The position numbers were made by a program, and so were the translations under genes. The notes below the pieces were generated by a model. That model made no database searches, was not told the DNA's origin, and was given only the letters and a program-made list of their open reading frames with translations. A stretch of DNA of 64,000 nucleotides from an uncultured bacterium (GTDB lineage Bacteria; Bacillota_I; Bacilli_A; RFN20; CAG-826): the NCBI GenBank assembly GCA_949296775.1, contig CASFQA010000001.1:186001-250000 (forward strand). The letters run 5' to 3'. This document shows positions 7,016 through 14,561 of this stretch, one piece after another; position 1 is the first letter of the stretch; each line of letters starts with the position of its first letter.

Positions 7016-9226
7016 ATGAAAGAAGTGTTCGAAACAACCTTCGCTGGACGCCATCTTCAAGTGGAATCCGGCGAGATCGCCAAACAAGCCGATGGTTCGG
7101 TTTTAGTCCGTTTTGGCGACACCGTCGTCCTCGCCACCGCCTGCTGCGCCGACGAGCCGAAGGAAGGGGATTTCTTCCCCCTCACCGTCAACTATGAGGA
7201 AAAGCAATACGCTTCCGGCAAGATCCCCGGCAGCTTCCTCCGCCGGGAAGGGCGGGCCAGCGAGCATGCGACCTTAAGCGCCCGTCTGATCGACCGGCCG
7301 ATCCGCCCGCTATTCGCCGATGGGTTCCGCAACGAAGTCCAGATCGTCGTCACCGTCATGAGCTGCGACCGGGACAACACCCCGGAGATGACCGGGATGC
7401 TCGGCGCCTCCTTGGCCCTTTGCACCTCCGATATCCCCTTTGATGGGCCGGTGGCCGGCGTCTACGTCGGAAGGGTCAACGGCGAACTCATCGTCGACCC
7501 CACCGAGGAGCAGATGAAGAACAGCGACATCAACCTCGCCGTCGCCGGCACCGAGAACGCCATCATGATGGTCGAGGCCGGGGCGAGCCAGGTTCCCGAA
7601 GAGGAGATGCTCGATGCCATCATGTTCGGCTTCGAGCACATCAAGGCCCTCTGCGCCTTCCAAAAGGAAATCATCGCCAAAATCGGCAAGCCCAAGCGCC
7701 ATATCGACCTCTATGCCCCCGATCCGAAGATCGTCGAGGACATCCACTCGCGGATCGGCGAGAAGATGGTCAAGGCCATCTCCATCTTCGACAAGCTGGA
7801 GCGGCAAGACGCCATCGACGCGCTTAAGAAGGAAATCAAAGACGATTACGAGTCGCGCGAATACGAGGACGAGCATGACCACAAGATGACCATGCTCATG
7901 GTCGACGACATCCTCGAGAAGATGGTGGCCGACGAAGTCCGCCGGCTCATCACCGAGGATAAGATCCGCCCCGATGGACGGAAAGTCGACGAGATCCGGC
8001 CGCTGGATTGCCAAGTCGACCTCCTGCCGCGGGCCCATGGCTCAGCCATGTTCACCAGAGGCCAGACCCAAGTCATCGGCACGACCACCCTCGGCCCCCT
8101 TAGCGACAAGCAGATCATCGACGATCTGACTGGGGAGACCGAGCGGAGATTCATGCATCACTATAACTTCCCGCCTTATTCGGTCGGGGAGATCGGAAGG
8201 ATGGGCGCTCCCGGGCGCCGGGAGATCGGGCATGGCAAACTCGGCGAAAGGGCCCTAAGCTACGTCTTGCCCACCGAAGAGGAATTCCCCTATACCATCC
8301 GCTGCGTCGCCGACGTCGTCGAATCCAACGGCTCGAGCTCGCAGGCCTCCATCTGCGCCAACTGCATGTCCTTAATGGCGGCCGGCGTCCCCATCAAGGG
8401 CATCGTCTCCGGCATCGCCATGGGGCTTATCACCTCGGGCCCGCTCGATGGCAAGCATCCTTATACCATCCTCACCGATATCCAAGGGTTGGAAGACCAT
8501 TTCGGCGATATGGACTTCAAATGCGCCGGCACCGAGAAAGGGTTGACCGCCTTGCAGATGGACATCAAGATCCACGGGGTCACCCGGGAGGTCCTCTCCG
8601 AAGCCTTAGCCCAAGCCAATAAAGCCCGGGCTGAGATCAGGGAAGCCATCGCCAAGGCCATCCCCGAGCCGCGGAAAGAGGTCTCGAAGTACGCGCCGAA
8701 GATGGTCAGCTTCAAGATCGACGTCGACAAGATCCGCGACGTCATCGGCCAAGGCGGCAAGGTCATCAACGGCATCATCGCCGATTGCAACGGCGTCCAG
8801 ATCGACGTCGAGGAAGACGGGACCATCACCATCTACCATAGCGACAAGCAGATGATCGAGAAGGCCAAAGCCATCATCGACGATATCGTCCGCGAAGCCA
8901 AAGTCGGGGAGATCTTCGAAGGGAAGGTCACCCGGGTTGAGGATTACGGCTGCTTCGTCAACCTCTTCGGCGACACCGATGGGCTCTGCCACGTCTCCCG
9001 GCTCGCCTGGAATTACGTCGAGGACGCCCATGACGTCTGCAAAGTCGGCGATTCGCTCAAAGTCGTGGTCATCGGCCTCGACGAGAAGGGGAAGGTCAAA
9101 GTCAGCCACCGGGAATTCGAAGAGAAGCCGGAAGGCTATGTCGAGCGTCCGGAGCGCCCCGCCCGTTCAGGGCATGGCAATTCCGGCCACCATGGGCCGC
9201 GGGGGAACGGCAAACCCCGTCGCTAA
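7016..9226 (+). CDS. pnp: Polyribonucleotide nucleotidyltransferase (736 aa)
   Basis: PNPase degrades RNA 3' to 5' by phosphorolysis and is a core degradosome enzyme. Two RNase PH domains are visible (first: FGDTVVLATACC, GSFLRREGRASEHATLSARLIDRPIRPLF; second: RAHGSAMFTRGQTQ and later GDMDFKCAGTEKGLTALQMD with the metal-binding Asp residues). They are followed by a KH domain (VIGQGGKVINGI) and an S1 domain (GEIFEGKVTRVEDYGCFVNL). The tail is Arg/Gly/His-rich. I prefer the ATG at 7016 with AAAGGA seven bases upstream, over an in-frame ATG at 6986 that adds a short unconserved leader. Length is normal. Confidence 0.97.
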   Translation: MKEVFETTFAGRHLQVESGEIAKQADGSVLVRFGDTVVLATACCADEPKEGDFFPLTVNYEEKQYASGKIPGSFLRREGRASEHATLSARLIDRPIRPLFADGFRNEVQIVVTVMSCDRDNTPEMTGMLGASLALCTSDIPFDGPVAGVYVGRVNGELIVDPTEEQMKNSDINLAVAGTENAIMMVEAGASQVPEEEMLDAIMFGFEHIKALCAFQKEIIAKIGKPKRHIDLYAPDPKIVEDIHSRIGEKMVKAISIFDKLERQDAIDALKKEIKDDYESREYEDEHDHKMTMLMVDDILEKMVADEVRRLITEDKIRPDGRKVDEIRPLDCQVDLLPRAHGSAMFTRGQTQVIGTTTLGPLSDKQIIDDLTGETERRFMHHYNFPPYSVGEIGRMGAPGRREIGHGKLGERALSYVLPTEEEFPYTIRCVADVVESNGSSSQASICANCMSLMAAGVPIKGIVSGIAMGLITSGPLDGKHPYTILTDIQGLEDHFGDMDFKCAGTEKGLTALQMDIKIHGVTREVLSEALAQANKARAEIREAIAKAIPEPRKEVSKYAPKMVSFKIDVDKIRDVIGQGGKVINGIIADCNGVQIDVEEDGTITIYHSDKQMIEKAKAIIDDIVREAKVGEIFEGKVTRVEDYGCFVNLFGDTDGLCHVSRLAWNYVEDAHDVCKVGDSLKVVVIGLDEKGKVKVSHREFEEKPEGYVERPERPARSGHGNSGHHGPRGNGKPRR

Positions 9227-9242
9227 TCGGCGAAAACATCAG

Positions 9243-9270
9243 GGCAAGGAGGGAAACTTCCTTGCCTTTT
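9243..9270 (+). terminator. pnp intrinsic terminator
   Basis: GGCAAGGA and TCCTTGCC form an eight-base-pair stem followed by TTTT. Confidence 0.8.
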
Positions 9271-9278
9271 GCTATATT
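9270..9278 (+). promoter_or_regulatory. Extended -10 promoter of the cytidylate-kinase-like gene
   Basis: TGCTATATT at 9270-9278 follows the terminator directly. It would start RNA near 9285, leaving a leader of about 25 bases with AAGGAGGG. Confidence 0.45.
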
Positions 9279-9309
9279 TGGTAGAAAATGTAGGCAAGGA
9301 GGGAGAAGC

Positions 9310-9906
9310 ATGCCTAAGATCATCACCATCGCCCGCGAGTTCGGCAGCGGCGGACGGGAAGTCGGGAGGCGGCTCGCCGAGAAGCTCGGCTACGCCTATT
9401 ATGACAACGAGATCATCACCGAACTGATGAAAAGCACCCAGTATTCGAAAGAATACCTTGAGGAAGTGTCGGAGAAGGACCCGGTGCCGTTATTTCCGAT
9501 CCGTTATGGCTCAACGCTTAATCCCTCGCCTGACCCCGGGATCTCGATGGCGATCGAGGTCCTTTCGGCCCAAGCGAAGATCATGCGGGAAATGGCCTTG
9601 AAATCCGACTGCGTCATCATCGGCCGGGCGGCCGATTACCTGCTGCGCGACCTCAAGCCTTATCGGATCTTCGTTTACGCGAGCGACGAATCGCGCTTGG
9701 CTAGGACCCTTTCCCGCGAGCATAGCGGCAAAACCGAGAAGCAGCTTAGGAAAGAGATGAAGGCCGTCGACAAGAAAAGGCGGAAGTACTATCGCTTCGT
9801 CACTGGGAAGGATTGGGACAATTGGGAGAATTACGATCTCTGCCTCAATACCTCGAACGCCGACATCAAGTCGCTCGTCGATTGGCTAGCCCATCTTTTC
9901 GCCTAA
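9310..9906 (+). CDS. Cytidylate kinase-like protein (198 aa)
   Basis: The sequence opens with ITIAREFGSGGREVGRRLAEKLGYAYYD, which is characteristic of the cytidylate kinase-like family (Pfam Cytidylate_kin2) with a GSGGREVG P-loop. Later VIIGRAADYLL and RLARTLSREHSGKTEKQ match the lid and base-binding regions. These proteins are nucleoside-monophosphate kinase relatives whose substrate is often unproven. AAGGAGGG precedes the ATG at 9310. The 3' end overlaps the convergent methyltransferase gene by 21 bases. Confidence 0.85.
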   Translation: MPKIITIAREFGSGGREVGRRLAEKLGYAYYDNEIITELMKSTQYSKEYLEEVSEKDPVPLFPIRYGSTLNPSPDPGISMAIEVLSAQAKIMREMALKSDCVIIGRAADYLLRDLKPYRIFVYASDESRLARTLSREHSGKTEKQLRKEMKAVDKKRRKYYRFVTGKDWDNWENYDLCLNTSNADIKSLVDWLAHLFA

Positions 9907-10911
9907 AGCGGCGGCGATATCCCTTAGATTGTCTGAACTTAACAAACCGTCGATGTCCTCGACGGTTTTTATCGTCTTCTCCTTCAATAGGCGGTGAAGT
10001 GAGGAGAAAAGGCCGCCGCCTTCGGGGTAATTTTCCTCGCCATAGCCGTTATTCTCCTCCTCGATCAAGGCGATGAGGTAGCGGCGGAGGTATTCCAATA
10101 GGCTTTCCTCGATCCAATAGGCGTTGTTTTCAGCGGCCCCTTCATAAGCCTTCAGCTTCATATAAAGCGGCAAGCCGTCGATCTCATCCCGCCAAATATC
10201 GGCGAAAAGGAAATCGTAGTCGCGGTCGCGGTGGGCTTTGGCGTATTCGAGGGCGTCCCCTTCCCCGATGGTTATTTTCCCTTTGTTCGGGAATAGGGGC
10301 AGCAGTTTTTCCTTAAAGCCTTCGATCAATGCCGGGTCTTTCTCGATGACGATGATTGAATTGACTTCCGGCTTCGCCGAGATCATGAAGAGGGCATAGC
10401 CGAGGCCGAGGCCGTAAAGGAGGACCTTTCCCTTCGCCGATTCGATCGGTTTCCGCATGGTGTTGATCTCGTGGGGGATGACTTCCATCCAGTTCGACCC
10501 GCCGGCTTGATAGAGGGGATATTCGACCTCGGTGGGAAAATAGGCGGAAGGGGAGTAGGACTCATAGGACTTCCGGATCGTTATCTCGTCGTAGAGGAAC
10601 AGCTCGAACGGCCGGTAGTGGGAAAAAGCGAAACCGTCTTTTAAGCTCAGCTGGCTTTGATGTTCCTTTAGGAAACGATAATAGGGGTTATCGGTCAATT
10701 CCTTGGGGTCGAGGCGAAGGAAACTGACGGTTTGGAATAGCCGCTGATCATCCTCGTCGAATAGGCTTAGGACGGTCTTTAGGCTCTTATATCCCTTGGA
10801 GGAGACCCGGTAAAGGCGCGATAAGGCGTTGTCGCGGGCCGAGGAGAAGGCGTCGGCCTCGTATATTCGCTCCAAATAAGCCCGGCCTTGGCGGTCCAAA
10901 TCGAAAATCAT
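9886..10911 (-). CDS. SAM-dependent methyltransferase-like protein (341 aa)
   Basis: A Rossmann-type core is visible near residues 165-235: KVLLYGLGLGYALFMIS (glycine-rich loop), IIVIEKDPALIEGF (acidic end of strand 2), then GDALEYAK and YDFLFADIW. The layout resembles spermidine-synthase-like and small-molecule methyltransferases, with about 160 residues of unrecognised N-terminal domain. I chose the ATG at 10911 because a CATAAT box ends six bases before it, the geometry seen at other leaderless genes here; the ATG at 10926 lies inside that promoter. It is divergent from the oxidoreductase trio. The substrate is unknown. Confidence 0.7.
   Translation of the reverse strand: MIFDLDRQGRAYLERIYEADAFSSARDNALSRLYRVSSKGYKSLKTVLSLFDEDDQRLFQTVSFLRLDPKELTDNPYYRFLKEHQSQLSLKDGFAFSHYRPFELFLYDEITIRKSYESYSPSAYFPTEVEYPLYQAGGSNWMEVIPHEINTMRKPIESAKGKVLLYGLGLGYALFMISAKPEVNSIIVIEKDPALIEGFKEKLLPLFPNKGKITIGEGDALEYAKAHRDRDYDFLFADIWRDEIDGLPLYMKLKAYEGAAENNAYWIEESLLEYLRRYLIALIEEENNGYGEENYPEGGGLFSSLHRLLKEKTIKTVEDIDGLLSSDNLRDIAAALGEKMG
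9944..9970. terminator. Terminator inside a convergent coding region
   Basis: CCGTCGA and TCGACGG form a seven-base-pair stem flanked by AAA and TTTTT, 38 bases after the cytidylate-kinase-like stop. It lies within the 3' part of the convergent methyltransferase gene, so the same bases also encode part of that protein (KTVEDIDG). On the minus strand the hairpin is followed by TTTGTT, so it might also work weakly that way. Confidence 0.75.
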
Positions 10912-10917
10912 GGCTGA

Positions 10918-10923
10918 ATTATG
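10918..10923 (-). promoter_or_regulatory. -10 box of the leaderless methyltransferase gene
   Basis: CATAAT on the minus strand ends six bases before the ATG at 10911, and no Shine-Dalgarno sequence is present. Confidence 0.45.
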
Positions 10924-10955
10924 CACTTAAAAGCGAAAAAAGAAACAAAAACGCT

Positions 10956-10961
10956 TATAAT
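10956..10961 (+). promoter_or_regulatory. -10 box of the leaderless oxidoreductase operon
   Basis: TATAAT ends exactly six bases before the GTG at 10968 and no ribosome binding site lies between. The divergent -10 box for the methyltransferase is about 33 bases away, so the two promoters share a 56-base intergenic region. Confidence 0.6.
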
Positions 10962-10967
10962 GGCGGC

Positions 10968-12383
10968 GTGGAAGACGTAATCATAATCGGCGCCGGGGTT
11001 ATCGGATCCCTGATCGCCAGGAGCTTATCCGCCTACGAGGCCGCGATTTTGGTATTGGAGAAAAACCTCGATGTCGGGGATATGGCGAGCGGGGCCAATT
11101 CCGCCATCGTCCATAGCGGGTACGACCCGATCCCCGGCAGCAAAAAGGCCGAATACAACGTCAAGGGGAACGCGATGTTCGATCGGCTCTGCTCCGAACT
11201 CGGCGTCAACTTCCGCCGGATCGGCTCATTGACCCTGTCCTTCGACGAAGAAGGGGATCAAAAACTTGACGAATTGCTGCTTCGGGCGAAGCAGAACAAG
11301 GTCGAGGCCCGGATAATCGAGGGGTATGAGGCCATCTCTACGATCGAGCCGAGGGTGAATCATAACGTCCGCTCGGCCCTTTATTGCCCAAGCGCCGGGA
11401 TCGTCGATCCCTTCCTGCTCACCGCCCGGGCGATGGAAAACGCCCTCGACAACGGGGCGATGATCCGGCTTGGGGAAGCGGTCAACTCGATCAAAGAGAT
11501 AGATGGCGGCTACGAGGTATCGACCGATAAAAACACCTATCAAGCCCGTTACCTCATCAACGCCGCCGGGGCCTATGCCGATGAAATCGCCAAGATGGCC
11601 GGGGTCAGCAAATGGAAAGTGGTGCCGAAGAAAGGGCAGTATTTCGTTTTGGATCATTTCGGCCCTTTCGTCAAAACGGTTTTATTCCCCTTGCCGAGCC
11701 AAAAGGGGAAGGGGATGCTCGTCGCCCCGACGACCTCGGGCAATTACCTAGTCGGCCCTTCCTCGACGGTGGAGGAAAGCAAAGACGACGTCTCAACCGA
11801 CTCCTTGACTTTGGAATCGGTCCAATCGGGCGGAGCCCGGCTAGTCGACTTTTTGCCCATCAATGAATCGATCCGGGTATTCGCTGGGATCCGGTCCTCG
11901 ATCGCGGGCGGGGATTTCGTGATCGAGGAATCGAAGCCGAACCTCCTCAACTTAATCGGCATCGATTCCCCGGGGTTGGCCAGCTCGCCCTATATCGGGA
12001 AGCTGGTCGCCGAAATGGCGGTAAGCCGACTCGGCTTAACCGAGAAAGCGGATTTCAACCCCTACGTCAAACGGATCAAGCTGGCGGCTTTGGGGCTAGA
12101 GGAAAGGGCGAAGCTAATCGAGGAAAACCCCGATTACGGCGAAATCGTCTGCACCTGCGAGAAAACGAGCCTCGCTGAGATAAGACAAGAGCTCCGCGCC
12201 TCCTTGCCTTGCCTTACCGTCAAGGCGATGAAGAAAAGGACCCGGTGCGGCTTCGGCAAATGCCAAGGCGGCTTCTGCCAAGCCCGGATCGTCGAGGAGA
12301 TCGCCAAAGCCTATGGGACGAAGCTAAGCGACGTCAATTACGGGCTGCCGGGCAGCCCCCAGCTTAAGGAGGAAAGCAAATGA
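10968..12383 (+). CDS. GlpA-like FAD-dependent oxidoreductase with BFD-type Fe-S domain (471 aa)
   Basis: The N-terminus has an FAD-binding GxGxxG motif (IIIGAGVIGSLIARSL) and the DAO/GlpA fold, including MASGANSAIVHSGYDP. The last 90 residues carry the cysteines of a BFD-like [2Fe-2S] domain (VCTCEKTS and CGFGKCQGGFC). The domain order matches anaerobic glycerol-3-phosphate dehydrogenase subunit A and the related Firmicutes enzymes encoded before a second FAD oxidoreductase and a DUF1667 protein. A role in oxidising glycerol-3-phosphate to dihydroxyacetone phosphate is the usual proposal. The GTG start fits a leaderless transcript. It overlaps the next gene by four bases. Confidence 0.8.
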   Translation: MEDVIIIGAGVIGSLIARSLSAYEAAILVLEKNLDVGDMASGANSAIVHSGYDPIPGSKKAEYNVKGNAMFDRLCSELGVNFRRIGSLTLSFDEEGDQKLDELLLRAKQNKVEARIIEGYEAISTIEPRVNHNVRSALYCPSAGIVDPFLLTARAMENALDNGAMIRLGEAVNSIKEIDGGYEVSTDKNTYQARYLINAAGAYADEIAKMAGVSKWKVVPKKGQYFVLDHFGPFVKTVLFPLPSQKGKGMLVAPTTSGNYLVGPSSTVEESKDDVSTDSLTLESVQSGGARLVDFLPINESIRVFAGIRSSIAGGDFVIEESKPNLLNLIGIDSPGLASSPYIGKLVAEMAVSRLGLTEKADFNPYVKRIKLAALGLEERAKLIEENPDYGEIVCTCEKTSLAEIRQELRASLPCLTVKAMKKRTRCGFGKCQGGFCQARIVEEIAKAYGTKLSDVNYGLPGSPQLKEESK

Positions 12384-13633
12384 TGAGGAAAGAAGTCGAC
12401 GTGCTGATCGTCGGCGGCGGGGCGGCCGGGCTAGGGGCGACGATCGGGGCGATGGAAGAGGGCGCCCAAAACGTCCTCTTGGTCGATCGGAAAAACCGGC
12501 TTGGCGGGATTTTGACCCAATGCGTCCATTCCGGATTTGGCTTAAAGGTGTTCAACCAAGAGCTGACCGGCCCGGAATTCGCCTCCCGCCTCGCTAGGAA
12601 AATCAAGGGAACGGCGGTCGAAATCCTCCTTAATGCCTTCGTTTTGTCCCTTTCCCCCAATAAGGAGGCGTTGATATCCTCCCGCCAGGGGCTTTATCAA
12701 GTCCGGGCCAAAGCGATCGTCTACGCGGCCGGATGCTTGGAAAGGACGCCAGGGATGATCCGATTGCCCGGAACCCGCCCTTCCGGCGTCCTCACCGCCG
12801 GTTTAGCCCAGCTTTACCTAAACGAATACGGCTATTTGCCAGGCAAAAGGGCCTTCATCCTCGGCTCGGGCGACATCGGCTTGATTATGGCAAGGCGGCT
12901 TAGCTTAGAAGGGGCGAAGGTATTGGGGGTGGCGGAGATCATGCCCTATAGCAACGGGCTGGTCCGCAACAAAGTCCAATGCCTCGATGATTTCTCCATC
13001 CCCTTGTATTTATCCCATACCGTGTCGAAAGTATACGGGAACAGCCAGCTTGAGGGCATCGATTTATCAAGAGTCGATGAGCGGGGCGCCATAATCGAGG
13101 GCAGCCAAACCCATATCGAATGCGATTTGCTTTTGCTTTCCGTCGGCTTATTGCCCAACGTCGGCACCTTGAAAAACGCCGGGGCGAAGATAGGGGAGAG
13201 CAAAGGGGCGGCCGTCGATGGGTCGCTCATGACCTCTTTGCCGGGCATCTTCACCGCCGGGAATTCCCTTCACGTCCACGATTTGGCTGACGAGGCTTAC
13301 CTCGAGGGGATCGAGGCTGGCAAAGCGGCCGCCCAATATATCAGCAACCCCGTTGATCCCGTTAAGGAAGCAACCTTGACCCATGATGGGAACATCTCCT
13401 ACCTCGTCCCGTCTTCTTATGATAGTTATTCGACCCGCGACCTCTTAATAAAGTTCCGCTGCCGCCGTCCAATAGGAAAGTGCTCCATAAATATCAGTTG
13501 CGACGGCGAAGTGGTTAAAACAATTAAAAAACTATCGATGCTGCCAAGTGAAATGGAAATCATAAGAATTCCTAAAAAACTACTGAAAAACAACTTAAAA
13601 ACTATCGAAGTAACTTTGGAGGATAACTTATGA
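12380..13633 (+). CDS. NAD(P)/FAD-dependent oxidoreductase (417 aa)
   Basis: A FAD-binding motif at the start (VLIVGGGAAGLGATIGAMEEG) is followed by a redox-family stretch (CVHSGFGL), a second nucleotide-binding motif near residue 155 (RAFILGSGDIGLIMARRL) and the C-terminal GIFTAGNSLHVHDLADE segment that contacts FAD. It is the middle member of the GlpA-like/oxidoreductase/DUF1667 trio and probably passes electrons within that complex. AGGAGG precedes the ATG. The last 130 bases are much richer in A+T than the rest of the gene and encode a Lys/Ile-rich tail. Confidence 0.82.
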   Translation: MMRKEVDVLIVGGGAAGLGATIGAMEEGAQNVLLVDRKNRLGGILTQCVHSGFGLKVFNQELTGPEFASRLARKIKGTAVEILLNAFVLSLSPNKEALISSRQGLYQVRAKAIVYAAGCLERTPGMIRLPGTRPSGVLTAGLAQLYLNEYGYLPGKRAFILGSGDIGLIMARRLSLEGAKVLGVAEIMPYSNGLVRNKVQCLDDFSIPLYLSHTVSKVYGNSQLEGIDLSRVDERGAIIEGSQTHIECDLLLLSVGLLPNVGTLKNAGAKIGESKGAAVDGSLMTSLPGIFTAGNSLHVHDLADEAYLEGIEAGKAAAQYISNPVDPVKEATLTHDGNISYLVPSSYDSYSTRDLLIKFRCRRPIGKCSINISCDGEVVKTIKKLSMLPSEMEIIRIPKKLLKNNLKTIEVTLEDNL

Positions 13634-13977
13634 AACTCCAGACTACCTGCATCATCTGCCCCCGGGGTTGCCAGCTCAAAGTCGATGACGACCTGACGGT
13701 TCATGGCCATTCCTGCCCCCGCGGGGAAGCTTATGGCAAGCAAGAGGCGACAAATCCGCGGCGTAATGTCTCCTCGACGGTTAGGATTGACTCGGAATTG
13801 GTACGGATGTGCCCAGTCCATACCAGCGCCCCTTTCCCCAAGGGGAGAATCGGCGAGCTGATGGAAGCGATTAAGGCCTTTTCCCTGAAAGCCCCTGTTC
13901 ACATGGGGGAGGCCGTGTGTCAAAATCTCCTTAACACGGGCGTCGATTTGCTCGTCAGCGAAGACATCGAACGATAA
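13630..13977 (+). CDS. DUF1667 protein (115 aa)
   Basis: The four-cysteine pattern CIICPRGC...GHSCPRG at residues 7-35 is the DUF1667 signature and probably binds metal or an iron-sulphur cluster. Proteins of this family are nearly always encoded directly after the two oxidoreductases found here, implying a small redox subunit. The start overlaps the upstream stop by four bases after GGAGG, and the stop overlaps the next gene's ATG. The C-terminus continues with RMCPVHTSAPFPKGRI, also conserved in the family. Confidence 0.85.
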   Translation: MKLQTTCIICPRGCQLKVDDDLTVHGHSCPRGEAYGKQEATNPRRNVSSTVRIDSELVRMCPVHTSAPFPKGRIGELMEAIKAFSLKAPVHMGEAVCQNLLNTGVDLLVSEDIER

Positions 13978-14519
13978 TGAAAGCCTTGATTGCCAGCGAC
14001 ATCCACGGCCGGAAAACGGCTATGGCCAAACTCAGCGCCCTCATCGACGCGCTTAACCCCGACCGGATCATCCTTCTGGGCGATTATCTTTATAACGGGC
14101 CCCGTAACGGGGTGCCGGGGGATTATGACCCGATGGCGGTGTGCCGGGAATTGAACCGCCACGCCGGGAAGATAGTCGGGGTCCGGGGCAATTGCGATTC
14201 CCGGATCGACCAAACTCTATTGAAGTTCGATATCGAGGACTCAAAGGTCGTTTATTTCAACGGCTACCGGATCGATTTGATCCACGGGGACCTGCTGACC
14301 AGCGATTTGCTCCACGTTTCCCGCGGCGACATCCTGATGTATGGGCATACCCATATCCCGATGCTGAAAAAGCAAGACGGCGTCGTTTATCTTAACCCCG
14401 GTTCCGTCTCTTTCCCCAAAAACGGCTTCCCGCCCAGCTACGCCGTTTTCGAGGAGCGGGAAATCCAGGTTCTCCCCCTCGACGGGGGCGAGCCGATCTA
14501 CGTCCTTTCCCTAGCCTAG
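13977..14519 (+). CDS. yfcE: YfcE-type metallophosphodiesterase (180 aa)
   Basis: The calcineurin-like metal-binding motifs are intact: SDIHG at residues 8-12, LGDYLY, GNCDS, IHGD and YGHTHIP. The length and the ending NPGSVSFPKNG...SYAVF match YfcE, a Mn-dependent phosphodiesterase with unclear physiological substrate. The start overlaps the DUF1667 stop (TAATG), so it is the fourth gene of that operon. Its TAG stop codon lies within an 18-base perfect palindrome. Confidence 0.88.
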   Translation: MKALIASDIHGRKTAMAKLSALIDALNPDRIILLGDYLYNGPRNGVPGDYDPMAVCRELNRHAGKIVGVRGNCDSRIDQTLLKFDIEDSKVVYFNGYRIDLIHGDLLTSDLLHVSRGDILMYGHTHIPMLKKQDGVVYLNPGSVSFPKNGFPPSYAVFEEREIQVLPLDGGEPIYVLSLA

Positions 14520-14526
14520 GCTAGGG
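14509..14526. repeat. Perfect 18-base palindrome over the yfcE stop codon
   Basis: CCCTAGCCTAGGCTAGGG reads identically on both strands. It covers the yfcE stop and ends seven bases before the extended -10 box of the next gene, in the usual -35 area. No T-run follows, so an operator or RNA-end signal fits better than a terminator. Confidence 0.6.
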
Positions 14527-14532
14527 TCGAAC

Positions 14533-14541
14533 TGCTATAAT
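14533..14541 (+). promoter_or_regulatory. Extended -10 promoter of the RNase J gene
   Basis: TGCTATAAT is an extended -10 box. RNA would begin near 14548, giving a 14-base leader with AGAGGA before the ATG at 14562. Confidence 0.65.
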
Positions 14542-14561
14542 CACCCCGAAAGAGGAAAACA

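Noticed and set aside
7310-8038. Long minus-strand open frame inside pnp
   Set aside because: It is an Asp/Gly/Val-rich shadow caused by high third-position G+C in pnp; the same kind of composition appears opposite every long gene here.
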